Shown: positions 8,907-14,517 of the stretch, in pieces | How positions within the stretch are numbered: position 1 is the stretch's first letter | Layout of the letters: every line of letters begins with the position of its first letter | Source of the DNA: a virus | Reading direction: 5' to 3' (one strand) | Length of the DNA stretch: 44,664 nt | Virus record (IMG/VR): IMGVR_UViG_3300025009_000030 | Coordinates: 1-44,664 of that record | Translations under genes and position numbers: made by a program | Notes under the pieces: model-generated | Databases searched by the model: none | What the model was told of the DNA's origin: nothing | The model's input: only the letters and a program-made list of their open reading frames with translations

Positions 8907-10421
8907 TTATAGTGGCGTTCTCGTTATCGTTTTTCCTGCGCTCTGTAAATCGTAGTAATCGTTGATTGTCAGGAATGGCAGGTTCTTGCTCACACAGTAC
9001 CAAACCAGCGCCCGAAGCCGCCAGGTTTCCCACATTGTTGTATCTGTGGCAGGGTCAATCAGTTTATGTCCATAAAATAAAATCGTCTTTCCTTCTGCAA
9101 TAGCCTGGTCAACTAACAACATGGCTGCTTGAATCGTTTCTCCTGAACCCATTCGCATTGTTGACCAAATCTCATAGTTGTTTGCTGCCACATAATCAGG
9201 AAATTCAGCAGGAGAGGTATAAACCTTTCTGCCAGTAAGTATCCCTGCTGCAATCGCGGCAGTTTTCACATCAGCATCATATCCGCCATTCGGATAAGAA
9301 AGGTGCATACTCGCTTTTGTTAATCCCATTCCATCCAATACGGTTTTTGCATCTGCAATTTTTGCCGTAGCGGTTGCCACGTCCACATCTGATAGTGTGG
9401 TCTGGTCAGTAGTATGGTTTGCAATCGACCATCCAGCCGCGTCCATTTCCAGTAATTCAGCAGTCGTAACAAACGCAGGGTCATTTTCTCCATCAATAGC
9501 ATCCGTCATCACATAAAAAGTTGCGGGTATACCAAGTGGTTCTAAAACATTTTTGAAGGCTTCGGTATAAACCGATTCATACTCATCATCAAAAGTAAGC
9601 ATGACTGCCGGAACGCCGCCGCCTTGCGGAATATTCCAACTGGTTTGCGTGAACGCCGCCGCGGGATTAAAATTTGCTGCCGCCAGCATTTCTTCTGCGG
9701 TTACCTCTCTATTTATTAACATGTAGTGGGCGTAATATCCAAGCGCCTTCCACGTATCTGTGCGACCAAGATAACACTGTGCAGATGCCAAAGCTCCAGA
9801 CCATGTACCAAGCTCAGTTAATGTTCCGCCTAGTTGAACACCTTTTCGATACGAATTAGCGCGGTCATTGGATTTAGACCATGTAAAACCAAGACATACC
9901 CAACCAGCATCTGCAACGCCAATATTCGTTAGCGATTTTACCGTTCCTCCTGCATCATAGGTAAATATTAATCGGTTGGTTGATGATTTGTTTATGAGGA
10001 TGTAGTTGTTACCATCCTTGCCAAGATTAATAATGTTATGTACCGCGTTGTCATCCCACGCGGCTTGTGGAATCTTTACCCAAATGATAATGCCGCCCTC
10101 TTCTGGGTCAAATGGAGCATCAAGACCAGCGGAATATAGGTTTACGGTGCTAGTTGCTCCATCAAAGTATGCTGATTTGTACCCGTCACCAATACCGGGC
10201 TGCCCTAGCGTAATCCCCGTATACGCACCATTCAGTCCATTCCCGCTTTGGTCTACTGCAACTGCACCCGATAGGTCGCCAAGAGTGAGATATTGCACAA
10301 GGTTCGCGCCAAACAGCGTTTTCATTGCAGTAATGTAGGCACTTTTATAAACACTTCCAGTTGCCACTCGCAACCTGCGTTTGCGATCTAAAATATTTCT
10401 GTGTTTCTGCGCGTTATTCAT
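8907..10421 (-). CDS. Tail spike/appendage: LamG-like domain + polysaccharide deacetylase (CE4)
   Basis: Encodes 504 aa. Residues about 35-250 form a LamG/concanavalin-like jelly roll, with a DQSGNGLNGAYTG start and AYFDGATS. Residues about 270-500 form a NodB-type deacetylase, with motif 1 TFDDE (276-280), motif 2 NHTTD (335-339), motif 3 YPNGGYD (386-392) and motif 5 YGHK (450-453). CE4 enzymes remove N- or O-acetyl groups from glycans with a metal held by Asp-His-His. Here the second His of H-x3-H appears to be Gln or Asp, so metal binding may differ. Location in the leftward structural block suggests a virion depolymerase-like part acting on host surface glycan at adsorption. Confidence 0.85.
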   Translation of the reverse strand: MNNAQKHRNILDRKRRLRVATGSVYKSAYITAMKTLFGANLVQYLTLGDLSGAVAVDQSGNGLNGAYTGITLGQPGIGDGYKSAYFDGATSTVNLYSAGLDAPFDPEEGGIIIWVKIPQAAWDDNAVHNIINLGKDGNNYILINKSSTNRLIFTYDAGGTVKSLTNIGVADAGWVCLGFTWSKSNDRANSYRKGVQLGGTLTELGTWSGALASAQCYLGRTDTWKALGYYAHYMLINREVTAEEMLAAANFNPAAAFTQTSWNIPQGGGVPAVMLTFDDEYESVYTEAFKNVLEPLGIPATFYVMTDAIDGENDPAFVTTAELLEMDAAGWSIANHTTDQTTLSDVDVATATAKIADAKTVLDGMGLTKASMHLSYPNGGYDADVKTAAIAAGILTGRKVYTSPAEFPDYVAANNYEIWSTMRMGSGETIQAAMLLVDQAIAEGKTILFYGHKLIDPATDTTMWETWRLRALVWYCVSKNLPFLTINDYYDLQSAGKTITRTPL

Positions 10422-10426
10422 ACGAC

Positions 10427-10804
10427 CTACGTAATGAACAGATAGACAGTACCGCCTTTAGCATTACCCGCAGCAGCAATCGTCAAGGTAAGAGTTGAAT
10501 CACACACATTTCCTAATCCATCCGACTGATCTAAATACTCTGTGGCAGTAGCCGAGCAGTCTGCACCGTTGCCTTCCAATACATCAATACTGTTCTCGTC
10601 AAGAATGGTCATGTCATAGAGGGTTGTGGGTGCTGTTCCGCCGCCATCAGGGACAATAACTACTTTCGAGATAACGCCTGTTACTTTGTTTGTACAAGCA
10701 GAACTAACCGCACCACCATCAGTAGAGAGCCAGTCCCACTTAATCAGTTTTACAGGGCGGTATTCCTCACATTTTTCAGTTTTAGTAACAACTTGTGCTG
10801 TCAT
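10427..10804 (-). CDS. Small structural protein, unknown
   Basis: Encodes 125 aa with an ATGA overlap to the previous gene. It is predicted beta-rich and Thr/Gly/Asp-rich with no signal peptide. Cysteines occur at about residues 12, 37, 83, 100, which is unusual for a virion protein. It sits just upstream of the deacetylase spike, so an adaptor or partner of the spike is possible. No family is recognised. Confidence 0.75.
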   Translation of the reverse strand: MTAQVVTKTEKCEEYRPVKLIKWDWLSTDGGAVSSACTNKVTGVISKVVIVPDGGGTAPTTLYDMTILDENSIDVLEGNGADCSATATEYLDQSDGLGNVCDSTLTLTIAAAGNAKGGTVYLFIT

Positions 10805-11052
10805 TTTTTACCTTTCCACAGGGGCATGATAAGATTCTGAAACTTCCCATAAGCGCCAGAAGCACCCTGCCCGAATACTGTATTAACTCCTGGTTGTGTT
10901 ATCCTTGCTGATGTAGGTTTCCCTATCTGCATAGGATCAACGCCAAACAAGCCCTTACCACCCTTGAAGTAATCGCGGTAGTAGGCTACCTGTTCTTGCA
11001 AATCTTCCCACCACTTTTTCAAGTCTTTCGGGGGTTCTCTGTAATAGGACAC
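10801..11052 (-). CDS. Small virion-region protein, unknown
   Basis: Encodes 83 aa from GTG at 11052 with an excellent AGGAGG 4 nt upstream. The N-terminus is helical and charged (DLKKWWEDLQEQVAYYRDYF); the C-terminus is Gly-rich. A perfect TGTCAAACTTTGACA palindrome (11066-11080) lies directly before the ribosome site. Confidence 0.75.
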   Translation of the reverse strand: MSYYREPPKDLKKWWEDLQEQVAYYRDYFKGGKGLFGVDPMQIGKPTSARITQPGVNTVFGQGASGAYGKFQNLIMPLWKGKK

Positions 11053-11065
11053 AATGCCTCCTAAA

Positions 11066-11080
11066 TGTCAAACTTTGACA
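11066..11080. promoter_or_regulatory. Palindromic operator-like site TGTCAAACTTTGACA (perfect)
   Basis: A 15-bp perfect palindrome with one central base fills the gap between the stop at 11081 and the AGGAGG of the next gene. It is one of four perfect copies in the genome (others at 16622, 21263, 42110). Each half contains TTGACA. See the finding on dispersed palindromes. Confidence 0.75.
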
Positions 11081-11278
11081 TTAATCCAATCCGTGTTGTT
11101 TACGCAGTTCGTGGTAATCAGCCCACGTCATCTTGAAAGACAAATCTTCCCAATCAATAGGCTCTTTGACTTCTACAGGCTCGAACATAACTGGCTTCTT
11201 GGGTTTCTTCGCCCCCCATACTCTTTCGGGTACTTCATTTGGATCAGCAGGGATTTGTTCAACGACTTTTTTCGGCAT
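11081..11278 (-). CDS. First gene of the leftward late block, unknown 65-aa protein
   Basis: Short, Pro/Lys/Glu-rich, starting at ATG with AAGGAG 8 nt upstream. A TAGAAA/TATCAT promoter at 11310-11338 would start transcription about 25 nt before the gene. The C-terminus (WADYHELRKQHGLD) is helical. No family is recognised. Confidence 0.75.
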   Translation of the reverse strand: MPKKVVEQIPADPNEVPERVWGAKKPKKPVMFEPVEVKEPIDWEDLSFKMTWADYHELRKQHGLD

Positions 11279-11309
11279 ATCTACTCCTTCGTGATATATA
11301 CTACCATTG

Positions 11310-11338
11310 ATGATAACATATTCAGAACATTTTTTCTA
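11310..11338 (-). promoter_or_regulatory. Late promoter for 11278 leftward (TAGAAA-17-TATCAT, TGn)
   Basis: On the minus strand, TAGAAA is at 11338-11333. A 17-bp spacer ends in TGT, followed by TATCAT at 11315-11310. The 17 bases AAATAGAAAAAATGTTC are identical to those upstream of the scaffold gene. It is back-to-back with the ncRNA promoter, with the two -35 boxes 5 bp apart. Confidence 0.75.
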
Positions 11339-11343
11339 TTTAC

Positions 11344-11372
11344 TAGAATATATAATACGATTATGGTAAAAT
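11344..11372 (+). promoter_or_regulatory. Promoter of the large ncRNA (TAGAAT-17-TAAAAT, TGn)
   Basis: TAGAAT (11344-11349), 17-bp spacer ending TGG, TAAAAT (11367-11372). The expected start is about 11379, exactly at the first base pairs of the RNA's 5' hairpin. A second TATAAT at 11351-11356 lacks a matching -35. Confidence 0.7.
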
Positions 11373-11557
11373 AAATGCAGGACAATCCCTCCTCTCTTGT
11401 CCTGGGTGGGTCAGCTTGTTAGCAACCCCGTCCCCGTCTTAGTCACGGGATCAACGGGGCCCGGCGGTACAATTCCGCAGCCCACCCAATTAGTTCTTTT
11501 ACAATGTTTAGAAACAGGCTGCTCAGGTCTGCCAGGACGGTGAGGTAGCAGATGTAT

Positions 11558-11628
11558 GCCAGACACCTTAGCCTGATGAGGAGTAATCCGAAACGCTTTA
11601 TGCGTAGCTTAGCGCCCCCTAGTCTGGT
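11558..11628 (+). ncRNA. Hammerhead ribozyme, type I topology
   Basis: Core CTGATGA 11573-11579. Stem II GGA-GTAA-TCC 11580-11589. GAA 11590-11592. Stem III ACGC-TTTAT-GCGT 11593-11605. Cleavage-site A11606. Inner stem I pairs 11567-11572 with 11607-11612 (five pairs and one U-U); after an internal loop it continues with CCAGAC 11559-11564 / GTCTGG 11622-11627. All core bases match the hammerhead consensus, and the site triplet is GUA. The RNA ends leave through stem I. Cleavage would fall between 11606 and 11607 and leave the two halves held by stem I and the 12-bp outer stem. Confidence 0.85.
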
Positions 11629-11905
11629 TGGTTGGGGTCAGGCCGTCCACTTTAGCATCATGTTTCTAAACAAATGCTCCGAGCGTAATAGGCGTAGACT
11701 TACTGCCTTCTCATAGCTAACACGGGACGCGGTCTAACCAACAGTTATAGGGCAAACGGGTGCAAATCCCTACCGGAGCAACTAGCGATGATGTCGCTAA
11801 CAGTTTCCTTGTCCTGCAAAAACAAGGTGGTGGATACCGAGTGTTCACACACACGGCCCAAACCAAGCCATGACGACTGGCGGTATACAAATGAGTCGCC
11901 GAAAG

Positions 11906-11967
11906 AACTCCCTTGTGTTGACATCCCTCTCGTGATGAATGAGAGACCCACAGGGGAGTTTTGTTTT
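11906..11967 (+). terminator. Rho-independent terminator of the large ncRNA
   Basis: AACTCCCTTGTG (11906-11917) pairs with CACAGGGGAGTT (11949-11960) with one G-U. The inner hairpin is CTCTC 11927-11931 / GAGAG 11941-11945. The stem runs into TTTTGTTTT (11959-11967). Confidence 0.75.
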
Positions 11968-11970
11968 ACC

Positions 11971-12400
11971 AGGTTATCATTTATGCTAACTTACTGAAAT
12001 TCAACTAAAACCCCCACTAGGCGCGCAGTTCAAATTTGAGATCGACACACACTCTGCGGAAAAACAGGGGATAGTTCCACTGACTGTCCGAGTTTGGTTG
12101 GTACTCCCACTCACACCGCCACCCCTACCTTCAATGGGTGCGGTGCTATCACTTCTTCTTTATTCTACTTGTAATGATAACAACTTGTAGTCATGGTTTC
12201 GATAACTACACTTATCACGACCATGACTACGAATATGCACACGCTCACGCACGCATCACACACCCACACACGCGCAGCTCCCACACACCAGGCGATCCAC
12301 GGCCATGCTGCCCTATACCCTCATGCTATCATACTGACATAGCCCCATAACCCTACTTGTATTGAGCATTCAGGTATAGGGACGGGGCGATCCAACAACC
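11971..12400. other. Non-coding, hairpin-rich control region
   Basis: No credible gene. Contents: hairpin 12114-12145 (ten pairs, one bulged C, CACCGC-CACCC / GGGTG-CGGTG); a long hairpin 12187-12230 (GTAGTCATGGT / ACCATGACTAC plus inner GATAA/TTATC); a CA-rich purine-pyrimidine alternating stretch about 12236-12292; and a 9-bp inverted repeat CCCTATACC 12311-12319 / GGTATAGGG 12372-12380. The strand of any transcript is unclear; it could be a second structured RNA or an origin/packaging region. Confidence 0.55.
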
Positions 12401-12404
12401 AGGA

Positions 12405-12439
12405 TAATTGTTTCTAGACATAATTACCTAATTGTTTCT
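12405..12439 (+). repeat. Direct repeats TAATTGTTTCT x2
   Basis: Eleven-base copies lie at 12405-12415 and 12429-12439 (period 24) in an AT-rich stretch, followed by tandem ATACAATG/ATACAATT at 12447-12461. Candidate protein-binding or origin iterons; no function is shown. Confidence 0.6.
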
Positions 12440-12516
12440 TCCAATAATACAATGATACAATTCCTGGACTGTGTCAAGATGTATGGATTGGGATACAAAA
12501 CGATGATCCTAACGCA

Positions 12517-12572
12517 TAGAACAAATATCCTAGAACACAACATTAGAGTTTATAGAACATAACATTAGAGTT
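12517..12572 (+). repeat. Direct repeats TAGAACAYAACATTAGAGTT x2 upstream of early promoter
   Basis: Copies at 12531-12550 and 12553-12572 differ at one base and have a 22-bp period. A partial copy (TAGAACAA) starts at 12517. The array ends 11 bp before the -35 box of the main early promoter, so an activator or repressor array, or origin iterons, are the likely options. Confidence 0.7.
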
Positions 12573-12583
12573 ATCCAAAACAC

Positions 12584-12611
12584 TTGAATTCTATATATAT
12601 CCGTGTATAAT
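12584..12611 (+). promoter_or_regulatory. Main early rightward promoter
   Basis: TTGAAT (12584-12589), 16-bp spacer, TATAAT (12606-12611) preceded by TG. It looks like a normal housekeeping-sigma promoter, unlike the TAGAAA class elsewhere. It reads into the gene starting at 12636. Confidence 0.75.
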
Positions 12612-12635
12612 GAAAGCATACAAGAGAGGACACAC

Positions 12636-12890
12636 ATGAAAATAACAGAAAATCAAGCAAAGGCTACGCTAAAGATACACAACGCGCTAAAGGACATACA
12701 TCAGAACCTGCCGACACAGGGCGCACTATTGGAGCTAACCATAGATTTCGGTTGTCTTCTGGCAGTAAGGGACTTGCTAAAAGATTGGGACGCGGACAAG
12801 GTAGAGGGGACATTCTTATCTGCCCTTATTGTAAGCATTGCTAATGCCCAATCAGACGTAATCGAGATTATGAATAAGAAAGGTTTATAA
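12636..12890 (+). CDS. First early gene, hypothetical 84-aa protein
   Basis: ATG at 12636 is preceded by GAGAGGA; an earlier in-frame ATG at 12603 lies inside the promoter and was rejected. The protein is helical and soluble (LTIDFGCLLAVRDLLKDWDADKVEG). The family is not recognised. First position in the early operon suggests a role in host takeover. Confidence 0.75.
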   Translation: MKITENQAKATLKIHNALKDIHQNLPTQGALLELTIDFGCLLAVRDLLKDWDADKVEGTFLSALIVSIANAQSDVIEIMNKKGL

Positions 12891-12900
12891 CCCTATCTAC

Positions 12901-12984
12901 CTGACTGCAATACCTATACCATGTTACATCTATTGCAGTCAGTCAATGGGATTATAAATAACGGGTTGCGCATGTTACACGCAA
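12901..12984 (+). promoter_or_regulatory. Two leader hairpins sharing the loop CATGTTACA
   Basis: Hairpin 1 is an 11-bp perfect stem, CTGACTGCAAT 12901-12911 / ATTGCAGTCAG 12932-12942, with CATGTTACA in its loop (12920-12928). Hairpin 2 is TTGCG 12966-12970 / CGCAA 12980-12984 around a loop that is exactly CATGTTACA. Both precede the gene at 12999. Neither is followed by a T run, so they are not simple terminators. Confidence 0.6.
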
Positions 12985-12998
12985 AGAAAGGGTAGAAA

Positions 12999-13181
12999 AT
13001 GAACTTACACAGTCAATATAAAGGATGCAGCATTTATGCGCCAATTGATCCATCAGACAAGTTATCTTACTGCGCTCGCGTCTACAATCACTTTATTTAT
13101 GCAAATACTCTACGCGGGATTAAGAGAATGATTACATTAGAATTGGCAGCTCGTAAACCTGGCGCGGGCCGGATCGCATAA
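12999..13181 (+). CDS. Hypothetical 60-aa early protein
   Basis: Starts at ATG after AAGGGT; the stop overlaps the next ATG by one base. Composition is mixed, with a basic C-terminus (RKPGAGRIA). No family is recognised. Confidence 0.65.
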   Translation: MNLHSQYKGCSIYAPIDPSDKLSYCARVYNHFIYANTLRGIKRMITLELAARKPGAGRIA

Positions 13182-13285
13182 TGGGCGTGATTATCTTTAC
13201 CTTAGTATTGTTTGGTTGTATCCTGGGTTTATATGGGATAGAGTACGTAGTAATTCTGGTAATCAATAGTATAAAGAGAGGATAA
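13181..13285 (+). CDS. 34-aa single-span membrane microprotein
   Basis: ATG overlaps the previous stop (TAATG). Residues 3-30 are almost entirely hydrophobic (IIFTLVLFGCILGLYG...), followed by NSIKRG, which predicts one membrane span with a basic cytoplasmic end. Function unknown; small early membrane peptides can inhibit host functions or exclude other phages. Confidence 0.6.
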   Translation: MGVIIFTLVLFGCILGLYGIEYVVILVINSIKRG

Positions 13286-13291
13286 AATAAA

Positions 13292-13639
13292 ATGACTACA
13301 AAACTTGAAACGCGCGTAAAGAATATCTGCAAGGAATATGCAAAGGATTATGAAAGCGGGATGGCTGGGTTTATTGATGATCTACGCAAGGGCGGCTGCC
13401 AATCAGGCATGATTTCAGAGCTGATTTACTACACCGACACAGTAAAGTTTTATAAGAGGTATGCTAATGATATTGACGTCTTACTATCCTCTGCATGTGA
13501 TGATGCTGGCTGTACCCCGTCCGGTTTGTTTGGTAAGGCATGGGACAATTGCGATCCTTTAGCGCGCGACACACAGAACCAAAACCTTTTAGCCTGGTTT
13601 GCATTTGAGGAAACCGCGTTCAGACTGTTTGACAACTAA
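13292..13639 (+). CDS. Hypothetical 115-aa early protein
   Basis: ATG with GAGAGGA 12 nt upstream. It is helical, acidic and soluble, with cysteines at about 13, 36, 68, 73 and 86. It resembles small phage proteins of unknown function that end in a WFAFEETAFRLF-type helix. No function assigned. Confidence 0.75.
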   Translation: MTTKLETRVKNICKEYAKDYESGMAGFIDDLRKGGCQSGMISELIYYTDTVKFYKRYANDIDVLLSSACDDAGCTPSGLFGKAWDNCDPLARDTQNQNLLAWFAFEETAFRLFDN

Positions 13640-13641
13640 CC

Positions 13642-13656
13642 TGTCAATCTTTGACA
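13642..13656. promoter_or_regulatory. Palindromic operator-like site, one mismatch
   Basis: TGTCAATCTTTGACA lies between the stop at 13639 and the leader hairpin at 13661. It is a near-perfect member of the dispersed TGTCAAA-N-TTTGACA set. Confidence 0.6.
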
Positions 13657-13660
13657 CCGC

Positions 13661-13683
13661 ACCTGTCCGGTTTATAGGCAGGT
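13661..13683 (+). promoter_or_regulatory. Leader hairpin copy 1 with GGTTTATA loop
   Basis: ACCTG pairs with CAGGT around a bulged T, CC/GG and loop GGTTTATA. It is followed at once by AGAGAGGA and the ATG of the next gene. A second copy before 14040 has compensating base changes (GCTTA/TAAGT). Confidence 0.65.
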
Positions 13684-13695
13684 AGAGAGGATAAA

Positions 13696-13989
13696 ATGAC
13701 ATACAGAATAACGGAACTGGATTTACAAGGGGTTGTTGATACCCTGAATAAAATTACCGGACACCCTAAGGATGCCTGGACTAAGGACGACAAGGGTTTA
13801 TATCATTCGGTTATAGGTTGCTATGTTTTGTCTCACGCATACGGCGGAGTAGAATTACAGCAAATTTGCACGGATGGCGGAGGGGTTGATACTCCATTAG
13901 GTTCAGGTCACATAACCAAGCGCGAGTTATACGGCAAGATGCACGCATACATGAATGGCCTGTTTGACGCTGCTAAACTTGTGAAGTAA
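13696..13989 (+). CDS. Conserved-type phage protein, 97 aa
   Basis: Starts at ATG after AGAGAGGA. Sequence pattern: YRITELDLQGVVDTLN...G-x-YH...AYGGVEL...GGV...KRELY-x-KM-x-AYMNGL, which I recognise as a widespread small phage protein of unknown function. It lies between two leaders with the same hairpin. Confidence 0.75.
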   Translation: MTYRITELDLQGVVDTLNKITGHPKDAWTKDDKGLYHSVIGCYVLSHAYGGVELQQICTDGGGVDTPLGSGHITKRELYGKMHAYMNGLFDAAKLVK

Positions 13990-14000
13990 CCTTACCCCGC

Positions 14001-14023
14001 GCTTATCCGGTTTATAGGTAAGT
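14001..14023 (+). promoter_or_regulatory. Leader hairpin copy 2 with GGTTTATA loop
   Basis: GCTTA/TAAGT stem, bulged T, CC/GG and the same loop GGTTTATA as at 13661-13683, then AGAGAGGA. Stem pairs differ from copy 1 at three positions while pairing is kept, so the RNA fold is what is conserved. Confidence 0.65.
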
Positions 14024-14039
14024 AGAGAGGAATTACACA

Positions 14040-14261
14040 ATGAATACATCACTAAAGGATGCAAACAAGCGCGGGTTATTCACTAAAGAGCAGCTTGTCA
14101 AGAAGTATCACGGGAAATTTATTGACACTTACCCTCACCATACAGAACTAATGGGAAGTGACTATAAATGGATCACGGTTTACGAAGTACGCAAGGTATC
14201 AAGTGTAATCCGTGAGAACTGCAACCCACCGGAAGAACTGGAGGGACAATACCATGACTGA
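14040..14261 (+). CDS. Hypothetical 73-aa early protein
   Basis: ATG after AGAGAGGAATTACACA. Basic N-terminus and acidic C-terminus. Its last eight bases overlap the next gene. No family recognised. Confidence 0.7.
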   Translation: MNTSLKDANKRGLFTKEQLVKKYHGKFIDTYPHHTELMGSDYKWITVYEVRKVSSVIRENCNPPEELEGQYHD

Positions 14262-14517
14262 CTTTGTAACCATCCTGAACGCAACCAAACCTATTATCTT
14301 AGGCCATCCTGATATTCACGTAGAAACACGCGGTAAATGGGTTTGGATCACCGGTAATACTTCACCAGTAAGGGACGAGCTTATCAAGGCAGGGTATAAA
14401 TACTCTAAGAGTAAGGGGTGTTTTTACTGGTCTCCTGGTGGTTATCGTAAACGCTCTAAGAGTGAACTACCACTGGATAAAATTCGTGTGTTATATGATG
14501 GGGTGCAGATATGCTAA
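14254..14517 (+). CDS. Hypothetical 87-aa protein
   Basis: ATG at 14254 has GGAGGGA 8 nt upstream; an upstream in-frame ATG at 14212 has none. The basic aromatic C-terminal half (YKYSKSKGCFYW...YRKRSK...DKIR) resembles a small fold common in phage and plasmid accessory proteins. Nucleic-acid binding is plausible from charge only. Confidence 0.7.
   Translation: MTDFVTILNATKPIILGHPDIHVETRGKWVWITGNTSPVRDELIKAGYKYSKSKGCFYWSPGGYRKRSKSELPLDKIRVLYDGVQIC

Larger units (their letters stand above)
11378..11970 (+). ncRNA. Large structured RNA (~590 nt) with embedded hammerhead
   Basis: This intergenic transcription unit has its own promoter and terminator. 5' hairpin: CAGGACAA 11378-11385 / TTGTCCTG 11397-11404. 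Multibranch domain: closed by GGGTGGG 11404-11410 / CCCACCC 11481-11487, with CCCCGT 11426-11431 / ACGGGG 11454-11459, CCCGT/ACGGG inside, and GCGG-TACAATT-CCGC 11464-11478. Central domain: closed by a perfect 12-bp stem 11505-11516 / 11661-11672, holding the hammerhead and a possible pseudoknot GGACGG 11535-11540 / CCGTCC 11643-11648. Next domain: TGCTCCG 11675-11681 / CGGAGCA 11774-11780. Hairpins: TAGCGA 11783-11788 / TCGCTA 11794-11799, and CCTTGT 11807-11812 / ACAAGG 11822-11827. Heptaloops TACAATT and TGCAAAT resemble T-loops. It resembles phage giant RNAs such as GOLLD or ROOL in size and setting; I cannot assign a class. Confidence 0.8.

Noticed and set aside
11054-11374. 106-aa plus-strand frame
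   Set aside because: Antisense to the first late gene and across two promoters; no ribosome site and biased Phe/Leu composition.
11675-11780. tRNA-like element (7-bp closing stem and a TGCAAAT loop)
   Set aside because: The T-stem does not abut the acceptor-like stem and no D-arm or anticodon arm can be drawn. Treated as a domain of the large RNA.
11745-11997. Open frames of about 68 aa on both strands
   Set aside because: They lie within the structured RNA and its terminator and lack ribosome sites.
12236-12292. Possible CRISPR-like or tandem repeat
   Set aside because: Only irregular CA/CG alternation, with no repeat unit and spacer pattern.
12138-12350. 70-aa open frame with an N-terminal hydrophobic stretch
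   Set aside because: Starts at GTG with no ribosome site, spans two strong hairpins and the CA-rich tract, and ends in a low-complexity His/Pro/Arg string.
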